This document shows positions 37,132 through 46,375 of a stretch of 64,000 nt of DNA, piece after piece. How positions within the stretch are numbered: the first letter of the stretch is position 1; each line of letters starts with the position of its first letter. The notes under the pieces were generated by a model, which did not search any database, was not told the DNA's origin, and saw only the letters and a list, made by a program, of their open reading frames with translations. The translations under genes were made by a program, and so were the position numbers. This DNA is from Clostridium_AW sp040797845 (GTDB lineage: Bacteria; Bacillota; Clostridia; Clostridiales; Clostridiaceae): assembly GCA_040797845.1 (NCBI GenBank), contig JBFNFA010000005.1:124001-188000 (forward strand), given 5' to 3'.

Positions 37132-38670
37132 TTGCCAAATGTGAAAGCACTTGTTGTAGGTGTTAGTAATTATTATATTCCTGGGGCAGGAAACCTGCCA
37201 TTCTGTATGAATGATGTTTTAATAATGGAAAAATCTTTGTGTGATGGTTTGAAATTGAGAAAAAGTGATATTGTTTCATGTGGAAGTTGTGGTGACGTAA
37301 AAAAAGAAGATTTTATAAATGCTTTATTACAGATGACTACTTTAACTGATGAAAATGATATATTAATTTTCTATTTTTCAGGTCATGGTACCACAATAGA
37401 TAAACAGCATTATCTTGTTTTTAGTGATGGTTTAATAAGTACTCAAGAAATTATTGAATACTTTGAAGAAGTTTTAGCTAAAAGCAAAATAATATTTCTA
37501 GATTGTTGTTTTTCAGGAAACTTTTCTGTTGATAAAACATCTATATTTAATATTGAAAAAACTGTTGAAGAGTTTGCAGGTAAAGGATATGCAGTATTTT
37601 CATCAAGCAATTCGGCTCAAGAATCATATGGTCATCCAGATAAACCAATTAGTGTATTCACAAGTTTCTTATGTAGTGCACTTCAAGATAAGTATATTAT
37701 AAGACAAGGTAAAATTACATTATACGATATACAGAAATTAGTTTCTTTGTATTTAGAAGTGTGGAGTAAAAGAAATCCAGGTAAACAGCAGCATCCTATC
37801 TTTAGAGCAAATATGGGAGGAACTATATTTTTTCAGGTACAAGAATATCAACCCTTTTATACCACTAGAATATACGCAGAGTATGATAAATATATAATCT
37901 ACAATGTAGAGCCAGTGCATACAGGGTTAGCCAAAAGATATTCTGTTAAAGTTATTCTAAAAGAACCGCTTTCGCTTGAAGAAATAGGAAAGGTTTCTTT
38001 AGAAATAAAGGATAAAGTAAGAGTAATCGAGGTTTACAACAATGAAATAGCTCAAAAACGTTTATCGGGTAAATTAGCAAACATTGTATGGATTTATTTC
38101 GGACGTGATGAAAGTGATATGATAAATAACAATTTTATATGTCATACAACATGGATTGATGATAAACAAGATAAAAAGTGGTGGTATAGAGTAAATGATA
38201 AAGATGTATTTATGCTAAACGGAGTTCATTATAATATACATTCATATTATGAACAATTAAAGACTTTTACTAAAGAAAATACAGCTAGCAAAGATGAATT
38301 AATATTAAAAATAAAAGAAATATTAGCAAACATGTTAGGCTTAGCAGAAAAAGTTATATATAAATATAACGAATTTAAAAATCAAACTCTTACAGAAGCA
38401 GAGCTATTTGATGAAATGGAACCCTTGATTCCAGCAATAGATAAAAACTATTTTACAAGTACAGATTTGGAAATTGCACCAAATGAAATACATGATTGGG
38501 ATCAGGCGTGTGCATCACTATTTGGAACCATTCATGATTTTACACTGTTGTATAATAAAACATATAAGTCTCAAAGAACGTCTGAGAATAGACAAGCTTG
38601 TATGGAGGATACAATTAGGAGATATTATTTTGATTTAGATAAAGTTTGTAAATTAGAAAGACAAATATAA
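37132..38670 (+). CDS. Caspase-like (C14) protease with long C-terminal region
   Basis: The N-terminal 210 residues are a caspase/metacaspase fold: VVGVSNYYIPGAGNL, catalytic His H85 in YFSGHG, and catalytic Cys C126 in LDCCFSGN. The 300-residue C-terminal part (Trp-rich around WWYRVNDKD) has no domain I recognise and may sense a trigger or bind a partner. TTG start with GGAGGTG 5 bases upstream. Bacterial caspase-like proteases act as suicide effectors in several defence systems; here it opens a stretch of defence genes, so that role is plausible but not shown. Confidence 0.8.
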   Translation: MPNVKALVVGVSNYYIPGAGNLPFCMNDVLIMEKSLCDGLKLRKSDIVSCGSCGDVKKEDFINALLQMTTLTDENDILIFYFSGHGTTIDKQHYLVFSDGLISTQEIIEYFEEVLAKSKIIFLDCCFSGNFSVDKTSIFNIEKTVEEFAGKGYAVFSSSNSAQESYGHPDKPISVFTSFLCSALQDKYIIRQGKITLYDIQKLVSLYLEVWSKRNPGKQQHPIFRANMGGTIFFQVQEYQPFYTTRIYAEYDKYIIYNVEPVHTGLAKRYSVKVILKEPLSLEEIGKVSLEIKDKVRVIEVYNNEIAQKRLSGKLANIVWIYFGRDESDMINNNFICHTTWIDDKQDKKWWYRVNDKDVFMLNGVHYNIHSYYEQLKTFTKENTASKDELILKIKEILANMLGLAEKVIYKYNEFKNQTLTEAELFDEMEPLIPAIDKNYFTSTDLEIAPNEIHDWDQACASLFGTIHDFTLLYNKTYKSQRTSENRQACMEDTIRRYYFDLDKVCKLERQI

Positions 38671-39032
38671 AATGAGTTTTTCATTAAGATAAGATTGTAA
38701 TTTCAAGTTATCCCAAATATCGTACTGTGTAAAATTAATAGTTATGAGGTTATTATAGAATAGTTGGAATACAGAGTAATTAAACAATACATCAAAATTA
38801 TTCAAATTCATAGTAGGCTAATAATGAGAAGTTTATGTAGTCGCTATTAAATGGAATATATTTATAAATAGTATGCTGATAGTCTGTGTTGGTTCTTGAC
38901 ACAGGCTTTTTTACTGATTATATAATCAAATAAATATAGAATATATATATATTGGATTATTATACCTTTAATTAGATACATAAAGAAGGGGCTGCCGCAA
39001 TATTACATGCAGTGACCCTTTAATATTAAAAT
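38671..39032. other. Gap with terminators
   Basis: No gene. A terminator at 38881-38913 faces right. At about 38985-39021 a GC-rich hairpin (GGGCTGCCGCA/TGCAGTGACCC with wobbles) ends the minus-strand pseudogene that follows. Confidence 0.55.
38881..38913 (+). terminator. Terminator after caspase-like gene region
   Basis: AGTCTGTGT pairs with ACACAGGCT (one wobble), followed by six T residues. Confidence 0.75.
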
Positions 39033-39250
39033 TTATAATCGGATTTTATCAAGAGCTTGACTTAAATCATCTATATCTTCTATTCCTACAGAAATTCTAA
39101 TCTGGCCATCAAAAATGTTTACTCTATGTCTTTCTTCTGGTGTCATATCAAAATGACTCATTGCTCATCATACCACCGAAGCCTCTCATTTGTTTTTTGG
39201 CGGTTTCGTGGCCTTCATGAGTTAGAAGACTTGACATATAATGTTTCCAA
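39033..39250 (-). pseudogene. Remnant of a Cys/Met-metabolism PLP enzyme
   Basis: Reading the minus strand, TPEERHRVNIFDGQIRISVG, followed by IEDIDDL and a stop, is the C-terminal signature of cystathionine gamma-synthase/methionine gamma-lyase enzymes. In another frame just upstream, LTHEGHETAKKQMRGFGGMM is the conserved block normally 50-60 residues earlier. The two are joined by a deletion and frameshift, and the rest of the gene is missing. The origin of the GC-richer part between 39250 and 39330 is unclear. Confidence 0.7.
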
Positions 39251-39330
39251 TCTGACTCAGCTGTTGAAGGCTCATGGAAGGATTGAAATCCTCCGCGATG
39301 CGTGAGAAAATATCCGAACCAAGGAGCTGA

Positions 39331-40325
39331 GCTGGACGGTTTGTTATCAAGCGTAAAGAACTTGCTTATGTAATTGGAATAAAGTACAGTGCATGTAAAA
39401 TTATTGAAGATGAGGATAGTGAAGATTTAGGAACCATTCCATATTTTGAGGTTGAGTCTAATGGCATAAAATATGATTCTTTATCTATGGGAATAGAAGA
39501 GCATTTCCTGTTCTATTTGTATTGGACGTTTAGTCGTATAGATAAGGATTCGGTAATTTTGATAGAAGAGCCTGAGACGTTCATTAGTATTTCATCTCAA
39601 CAATGTTTAATGAATCATATAGCCTATAAGGCTAGTGAAATGGGACTTGCTATTGTTATCACAACTCATTCTCCCTTTATAATAAAACAAGTAAAAAGGG
39701 AACATATAAACATTATTAGCCGCTATGGAACGAATGTTTATATAAGTAGAGCAGAATTGGAGCAGTCAGCATTTAAGATATTAGGACTAAATAATCCATT
39801 CAGAGGAACATTTTTGTTGAAGATTTTGCAGCAGAATTATTTTTGAAGACTATTCTTTCAGAAAAGAATAGTGCTTTATTAACAGATTATTCAATTGAAT
39901 ATGTTGGAGGAGAAGCAGAAATATTAAAAAGACTTCAATTTCCTAAGTCTAATGCAATAAAATACAATTTTATTGGAGTTTATGATGATAATCAAAAAGA
40001 TAAAATTAATTCTGATAAACTTAAAATCAACTGGTCATTCTGCTTTTTACCAACGCAAAAATCTGTTGAAGAAGAATTTAAGGAGATAGTATCTAAAAAT
40101 ATAACTATTTTTCCACAAAAGGTTGGACATACACAGGATAAGATTATTCAAATTCTAAGCCTTCTTGATGGAAAGGATGAACATGACTGGCTTTTGGATT
40201 TATCTAAAGAGCTAGGTAAAGAAATCCAGGTAGTTTTCTCTGTATTATATGATTTATGGAGACAAGATAATAATGAAAGTTTGCAAGAAACTGTAGATTC
40301 ATTGCTAGCTGCTTGTTATACATAA
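39331..40325 (+). pseudogene. OLD-family ATPase-TOPRIM nuclease, 5'-truncated and frameshifted
   Basis: The frame from 39331 encodes only the second half of an AAA ATPase (SMGIEEHFLFYLYW, Walker B VILIEEPETF, H-loop THSPFI). At the T5 run 39811-39815 the frame is lost; one extra T would continue into FVEDFAAELFLKTIL and GVYDDN, the TOPRIM nuclease motifs, read to the stop at 40325. The Walker A half is missing upstream. It is thus a dead relative of the intact OLD-type nuclease at 40940, unless the T deletion is a sequencing error, which would still leave the 5' truncation. Confidence 0.8.
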
Positions 40326-40939
40326 ATAATAACATATTGAAGGTAATAGTAAACGAAGTGAGTTGCATGGATTAATCATCTTTATCCAATGAAAAAAGAT
40401 TAACTTGAAATCTAACATATCATTAGATAATTACAATTCAATGAGTAAAAAATATATTTTAACCGAATATCACTGCAAGTAATTTTATATGAACGAAAGA
40501 ATTGCTATTTTATGGATAAGTACAGGCTGAATTTATTATAGTAGGTATAAATGTGTGATATTGAACTGTATACATTTATATTTTTGTGGTGTGCTGATTT
40601 TAATGGCGGAGTTTTTAATTGGATTATTTTTCAGTAATATTTTTACAACGTAGTATTCTTAATAAAATATAGGAAGGCTATGAATTCTTATAACATAAGA
40701 ATTCATGACTTTTTAATTACAATTGTGCTAAGAAAGTCTATAAATATGAGCATAGAGGTTAATCTTAGAGATATATTATTTAAATTTCACGCAATAATTG
40801 CAATTATAGGAACTATATTGAATTAAAGATAAATAAGGTGTAACATAATATTACAGAATTACACTATTGTAGTAAAATATTTGTGTAGAAGAGTTAGAGA
40901 TATAAGAGGAATATTATTATTGAATAAAAAGGAGGATTT
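40326..40939. other. AT-rich non-coding gap before the Gabija-like operon
   Basis: No gene. It holds a terminator-like hairpin at 40680-40714 and an inverted repeat GTGTAA...TTACAC at 40839-40865 that may be regulatory. Confidence 0.55.
40680..40714 (+). terminator. Terminator-like hairpin
   Basis: ATGAATTCTTAT pairs perfectly with ATAAGAATTCAT around AAC, followed by a short T run. Confidence 0.65.
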
Positions 40940-42871
40940 ATGTATCTATCAAACATAAGCATTGAGAACTATAAAGTATATGGCAGTAAAGAGAGTAAAG
41001 AGAATTTAGAGCTAGAGTTTAGCCCTACACTGAACTTATTAGTAGGAGAAAATGATGAGGGAAAAAGCACTATAGTAGATGCAATAAGGCTAGTTCTAGG
41101 TACAAAAGATAATGATAAATTATACCTTACAGCAGACGATTTTAATGTAAGTGAAAATGGAAAGGCAAAAAATATCCGAATAGAGTGTAAATTTAAAGGG
41201 TTTTCAGAGGAGGAAGCAGCCTTATTTTTGGATTGGATATCAGTTGAAAAATTAACAGATGCTAAATTAGAATATACATTAAGTGTTTGGTTAGAAGCAG
41301 AAAGAAAGGGGTTAGATTATGTAAATACTGGAATAACAAGAGAAGTAGTTTGTAATATTAAAGCTGGAAATAATAACATAGGAAATCAGCTAGAAAATGA
41401 TGTGAAGGAGTTATTAAAAACAACATATTTGAAGCCTCTACGGGATGCTGAACAGGAATTAGCAGCAAAACGGGGTTCAAGATTATCACAAATATTATCT
41501 TCATATCCAGCTATGAGAGGACAAGATGAAAATGTAGAGGGAACAATAATTAACATAATTAAGAATGCTAATAATAAAATAAGGGAGCATGAAGTAATAA
41601 ATGAGTGTGTAGCTACACTTCAAGATGAATATTTAGATAATTTTTTAATTGGAGATGATCCAATTAAGGCAAGCATAGGAATAACAGAACCAAAGTTGAA
41701 GAGTATATTAGAAAAGCTTCAACTATTACTAAGTGATGAGTTAGTTTATGACTATAATACAAAGCATGGTTTAGGCATGAATAACCTACTATTTATGGCA
41801 ACGGAATTATTATTATTACAGAATTCAAATGTATATGCTTTACCATTAGCATTAATTGAGGAACCAGAAGCTCATTTACATCCACAACTACAAATGAGAT
41901 TAATAGAGTTTCTTGAAAATCAATCTACAAAGAGGGAAGATGGGAATATACAAGTTATAATGACATCTCATAGCCCTAATCTAGCATCGAAAGTAAAACT
42001 AGAAAACTTAATTTTAATTAAGGGAAGAGATGCCTTTCCTATGGGAAGTAGATTTACAAAGTTAGACAAATCAGATTATAGTTTTCTAGAGAGATTTTTA
42101 GATTCAACTAAAGCAAATTTATTTTTTGCAAGAGGAGTATTGTTGGTAGAGGGAGATGGAGAAAATTTATTGTTGCCGGCGATAGCTAGTGCAATAGGGA
42201 TGTCGTTATCTAAATATGGGGTATCTATTGTAAATGTTGGGAGTACAGGGTTATATAGATATTCAAGAGTATTTCAGTGTGAAGATGACAGAAGAGTTGA
42301 TATTAGAGTAGCTTGTGTAACAGATTTGGATATACCTCCTTATGAGGCCAGTGTTTATTTAAAGGACGGAAGAAAAACTAAGAATGATTATACTGAAGTA
42401 CAATTAAAAGAAGAAGAACATAAAAAAGTGGAACGTTCAGCTGGAGGATGTGTTAAGACATTTGTATCAAATTATTGGACTCTTGAATATGACATTGCAT
42501 ATTGCGGTTTTGGAATGTTAATGCATAAAGCTATTCAAGTAGCTAAGAATGAAAAAAGTAAAAACAAAATATTAACTGATGATGAAATAAATGTAATCAA
42601 ACTATCTTCCGAACAGGAATATAACAAATGGAAGAATGATGGACTTAGTGATGTACAAATTGCATGTAATATATATGAGCCATTATATAAAGGTAAAGCA
42701 TCAAAAGCTATAGCAGTACAATATTTTATTGAATTACTAAATCAAGAGGAAATAGTTAAAGAGAAAAGGTATAATGAAATTATAGACAAGTTGCCTAAAT
42801 ATTTAGTTAATGCTATTAGGTATGTCACCTCTAATGATAAAGAATTGGAGGAACAAGTTGATGATAGATAG
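40940..42871 (+). CDS. OLD-family ATPase-TOPRIM nuclease, GajA-like
   Basis: 643 aa. ABC/AAA ATPase with Walker A LVGENDEGKST (34-44), Walker B region LALIEEPEAHLHPQLQ and H-loop TSHSPNLASKV; then a TOPRIM domain with the Glu of LLVEGDGENLLL (about 404) and the Asp pair of CVTDLDIP (about 461-463). This is the class of the Gabija GajA nuclease. Its stop overlaps the next gene by 11 bp, and that gene is a UvrD-type helicase, which is the Gabija arrangement. Strong AGGAGG site. It would sense and nick invading DNA (family knowledge). Confidence 0.85.
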   Translation: MYLSNISIENYKVYGSKESKENLELEFSPTLNLLVGENDEGKSTIVDAIRLVLGTKDNDKLYLTADDFNVSENGKAKNIRIECKFKGFSEEEAALFLDWISVEKLTDAKLEYTLSVWLEAERKGLDYVNTGITREVVCNIKAGNNNIGNQLENDVKELLKTTYLKPLRDAEQELAAKRGSRLSQILSSYPAMRGQDENVEGTIINIIKNANNKIREHEVINECVATLQDEYLDNFLIGDDPIKASIGITEPKLKSILEKLQLLLSDELVYDYNTKHGLGMNNLLFMATELLLLQNSNVYALPLALIEEPEAHLHPQLQMRLIEFLENQSTKREDGNIQVIMTSHSPNLASKVKLENLILIKGRDAFPMGSRFTKLDKSDYSFLERFLDSTKANLFFARGVLLVEGDGENLLLPAIASAIGMSLSKYGVSIVNVGSTGLYRYSRVFQCEDDRRVDIRVACVTDLDIPPYEASVYLKDGRKTKNDYTEVQLKEEEHKKVERSAGGCVKTFVSNYWTLEYDIAYCGFGMLMHKAIQVAKNEKSKNKILTDDEINVIKLSSEQEYNKWKNDGLSDVQIACNIYEPLYKGKASKAIAVQYFIELLNQEEIVKEKRYNEIIDKLPKYLVNAIRYVTSNDKELEEQVDDR

Positions 42872-44792
42872 CATAACAATTACTAATGAAGATATATATA
42901 ATATTGAGAGGATTATGGGGAAAAATTTTCGTGATGATGAAGTTAAGATTGTTCTTAAAGAATTAGATAGTTGTAATATAATTGCTTGTCCTGGTGCTGG
43001 TAAAACTACAACATTAATAGCTAAACTAGCAATGTTGTCAGAGAAAATACCTAGCAGTCAGGGGATATGTGTACTATCACATACTAATGCTGCTAGAGAA
43101 GAAATAGAAAAAACTTTAGGAAAATACTCAAGTAAGGTTTTAGCTTATCCTAATTATGTAGGAACAATACAGAGTTTTATAGACAAGTATCTAGCAATAC
43201 CAGCTTATAATAAGCTAATGAAGAAAAAAATAGTATGTATAGATGATGAGCAATACAATAGGATTGTAAGGAAATACAGTAATACTTTATTAAAATATGG
43301 TACTAGGTCATTTATTGGTAGAAAGAACAATGGGGATTACAATATAGGATTAGAAAAATTAAGATATAGTTATAATGATTTAGGGTTATGTATATACGAT
43401 AATGGAAAGGAGAAACCATTTTATTGTGGGAAAGATGCTGATTCATATGTAGATGCTGAAAATTTTAAAAATGCGATTACTACTTTAGGGTATATCACAT
43501 TTTATGATGCATATGCATTAGCTAATAAATATCTGGAATCATTTAAGGAGTTAAGTGAAGTAATCTCAAAAAGATTCCCTATAGTATTCATTGATGAAAT
43601 GCAGGATACAAGTTATCATCAGTTAGATTTACTTTATAAAATTTTTAATAAATCTATTATTCAGTTAATTGGAGATAAGAATCAATCGATTTATGGAGAC
43701 GTTGGAGATATAGAATCTATAGTATGGCAAAATTTAAATAAGAAAACATTAAATATAAGTAAGTCTTATAGAATGAGCACTAGTATAGCGAAGCTATGTA
43801 AAAATGTTGCAGTTAACAGAGATGAGAACTTAGAGGGTAATGTATTAAGAAAAAATTGTAATAATACTATCTTTCTTTTTGATGATGAGAACAAAGATAA
43901 GGTACTAATTGAATACTGTAAACTAATAAAAGAAATGGATTTGAATGAAGGTTCATTTTATGCTGTAGGAGCAGTAGGAAAAGAGAATGAAGATCCTAAC
44001 AAATATTCTATAGGTAGCTATTTTAAAGAGTATAATAGAAAGAGTTTGGGTAGGAAAAAGCCTAAAAATTATAAAGGGTACTTTATACAAGCTCAAAATG
44101 TCATAAGTATTATAAGTGACAACAGCATAGCAATTAGAACAATATCAGATAAAATAAAAGAAGGAATATTAAGTATATTATGGATAGCAGGCTTTAAATC
44201 AAAAGAAGGACAACCGCATAACTCTAGGACACTAAATGAAAAGTTAAAAGAAAAAATAGAAGATTATATGGTATTCAATAAGACAATTTTAAATTGGAGT
44301 AAAGACTTAATTTTAGGGAAAGATTTAGAGTGGATCAATATATGCAAGCAAACAATTGAAATTATAAAACCTATAGGAAATTTAGAAAATTGTAATGAAG
44401 ATATAAAATTATTTATTGAGAGTCAAACTTCTGAAGAAGAAGTTGATGATATAAATAGTAATAATGTATTTAGATATAATGATGAGAATGGATTTAACAT
44501 AGATATAATATTAGATACAATACACAGTGTAAAAGGACAAACCCATCAAGCAACATTACTTTTAGAAACATTTAATTATGATTACAATTTAAAATCAATT
44601 TTACCTTATTTTATAAATGAAAGACCTAAGAAAATGGGTAAGAGAGATGAAAAAAGATTATATTTATCATATGTAGCATTAAGTAGAGCTACTGAACTAG
44701 TATGCATGGCTATTAGGAAAGAAGATGTTACAGAAGGGCTTATTAATAAGTTAGCTACACAAGGGTGGAGTATAAAAGATATATGTATATAA
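42861..44792 (+). CDS. UvrD-like superfamily 1 helicase, GajB-like
   Basis: 643 aa from ATG 42861 (GGAGGA 10 bases upstream; 11-bp overlap with the nuclease gene). Motif I CPGAGKTTTL (43-52), motif Ia LSHTNAAREE, motif II FIDEMQDTS (D at about 245), motif III LIGDKNQSIYG, motif V IHSVKGQTHQA and motif VI YVALSRAT. Longer than the first described GajB (about 494 aa), with an insertion of about 150 residues before motif V. It should form the second half of a Gabija-like defence complex with the upstream nuclease. Confidence 0.85.
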   Translation: MIDSITITNEDIYNIERIMGKNFRDDEVKIVLKELDSCNIIACPGAGKTTTLIAKLAMLSEKIPSSQGICVLSHTNAAREEIEKTLGKYSSKVLAYPNYVGTIQSFIDKYLAIPAYNKLMKKKIVCIDDEQYNRIVRKYSNTLLKYGTRSFIGRKNNGDYNIGLEKLRYSYNDLGLCIYDNGKEKPFYCGKDADSYVDAENFKNAITTLGYITFYDAYALANKYLESFKELSEVISKRFPIVFIDEMQDTSYHQLDLLYKIFNKSIIQLIGDKNQSIYGDVGDIESIVWQNLNKKTLNISKSYRMSTSIAKLCKNVAVNRDENLEGNVLRKNCNNTIFLFDDENKDKVLIEYCKLIKEMDLNEGSFYAVGAVGKENEDPNKYSIGSYFKEYNRKSLGRKKPKNYKGYFIQAQNVISIISDNSIAIRTISDKIKEGILSILWIAGFKSKEGQPHNSRTLNEKLKEKIEDYMVFNKTILNWSKDLILGKDLEWINICKQTIEIIKPIGNLENCNEDIKLFIESQTSEEEVDDINSNNVFRYNDENGFNIDIILDTIHSVKGQTHQATLLLETFNYDYNLKSILPYFINERPKKMGKRDEKRLYLSYVALSRATELVCMAIRKEDVTEGLINKLATQGWSIKDICI

Positions 44793-44867
44793 ATTGTAGA
44801 ATATATTTATATAAAAATTTATAGTTTAGTAGAGAGAATTAACAACTATAGTTTAAAGGAGGAGTTT

Positions 44868-45818
44868 ATGGGGATTAAGATGAAGATAGCTTCTTATAAA
44901 GGGAAGGAAGTAAACTTAAGCGATATTAAAAACTATATGAAAGGAAACTTGAAATGTATTGTGTGTGGAGTAGATGTAACGTATACTAAGCCATATAAAA
45001 GAAGATGCGGAGAAAAAGAAATCGATGTAGCTGGATATTTTAGAATTGCTAATGAAGAGCATAATTTAAAGTGCAAATATAACACATTAGGAGAGATTAA
45101 GAGAATTCTAGCGGATATTCCAGATAAAGGTTTGGTTAGTGAAGTAGAGAATAATAAATTCATTGTTAAGTTAAATCTAGTTTCGGATAAGATAAAAGAA
45201 CAGAAAGAGATAAGCAATGGAAGTTACTTAAATAGTGAAGTTAACAGTGAATTAAAATCAAAAAAAATATATGAAGCAGGTAAGAGAATATCCGCATATT
45301 TATCAACAATGCAAAAAATAATTAGGTTAAGAGACGAAGTAGACAACAATTCTGATTTATCATCAAATTTGCAATTGGAGTACTATAATAATATAAAGCG
45401 AGAAAATGAAGCAGTGAGATGGAGTAATTTTTATTATGAATATAATAATGAAAATGACTTTAAAGATTATATTAAAGCGTACAAATATTTAAGTAAAAGA
45501 AGGTATCATCCAGTATGCTTTGAAGGAATAATAAAATATATAAATAATCCTAATGATAAATTTAATAAGTATTCCATAAGCTTTTATGATGTTTCATATA
45601 GTGATGAAAATAATAAAAAATTTAAGATAATATTGCAATTACATATGATAAATGATGATATAATTCAAAATTTAAATTTAAATAAAAATAATAGGATATT
45701 AGTATATGGAAACTTTAGGACATATGAAAGAGAAGCTAAAGGTATAGTTTATCAAAATATTATTGCAGATATATATCATAAAAATCAAATATATATCGAA
45801 AAAAGTAAGTTGTTATGA
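44868..45818 (+). CDS. Zinc-finger protein of unknown function downstream of Gabija-like pair
   Basis: 316 aa, unrecognised as a whole. The N-terminus has C30-x2-C33, C47, H65 and C69 in a layout resembling the CoiA-like N-terminal zinc finger (CIVCG... then EEHNLKCKYN). The middle is charged and helical; the C-terminal 80 residues (FKIILQLHMINDD, RILVYGNFRTYEREAKGIVY) read like an OB-fold strand pattern. It starts 75 bp after the helicase with a very strong AAAGGAGG site and no terminator between, so it is probably the third gene of the operon. Confidence 0.65.
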   Translation: MGIKMKIASYKGKEVNLSDIKNYMKGNLKCIVCGVDVTYTKPYKRRCGEKEIDVAGYFRIANEEHNLKCKYNTLGEIKRILADIPDKGLVSEVENNKFIVKLNLVSDKIKEQKEISNGSYLNSEVNSELKSKKIYEAGKRISAYLSTMQKIIRLRDEVDNNSDLSSNLQLEYYNNIKRENEAVRWSNFYYEYNNENDFKDYIKAYKYLSKRRYHPVCFEGIIKYINNPNDKFNKYSISFYDVSYSDENNKKFKIILQLHMINDDIIQNLNLNKNNRILVYGNFRTYEREAKGIVYQNIIADIYHKNQIYIEKSKLL

Positions 45819-46375
45819 TAATACAGAAACACAATAGGTATTTAAGCCTATTGCGTATATGGCTAGCTAGTATGGCGTCTGTAATCTGCAATAGATATTT
45901 ATATTTGAAACGGTAAGGCTTACTAACACCAAAAGTGTTTTACAATTTATAAACTATTCTCATTCTATTAGGTTTTTATCTAATTTATCTTAAATAGTAG
46001 CAAGCTCGATTCACTATGCTCCTCGCAAGAACTCCTGGGGTCGCTAACAAATTGTGAACAATTTGTTTTGATACTATCTTTTATGTCCAAATAGAGCGAA
46101 TTAAAATTGAATAATATTGTTATTATTTAAGGGAGTTTTTTATTGAAAGAATGTGAGATTTATCTAGGATATTAAAATAAAGGGGAATACATGTAGTATA
46201 ATAAATATATATAATATTTTGAAATTATCATTGCAGAAATATATTTGTATTATTAGAATATAATTTTGAAAAATAAGCTTAGTATATGTAAAATTAAAAG
46301 GGGTAAAAAATAAACTGTACCATATCTTGGCTTAAATTATTTATTTAAATTTAAATTTTGATATGAGGAGGGTAT
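45819..46375. other. Gap between defence operons with repeat and hairpins
   Basis: No gene. CAATAGG/CCTATTG hairpin at 45832-45853, a 32-bp repeat at 46001-46032, and ACAAATTGT/ACAATTTGT hairpin at about 46048-46067. The last 250 bp are AT-rich. Confidence 0.55.
46001..46032. repeat. 32-bp dispersed repeat, copy 2
   Basis: Identical to 20173-20204, same orientation. It lies exactly between the Gabija-like operon and the retron. Confidence 0.8.

Noticed and set aside
38953..38974. 22-bp match to the DUF4342 gene near 50662
   Set aside because: Very AT-rich and isolated; such a match can arise by chance in a window of this size and composition.
45832..45853. Hairpin after the zinc-finger gene as a terminator
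   Set aside because: CAATAGG/CCTATTG is short and has no T run; kept only as a note in the gap entry.
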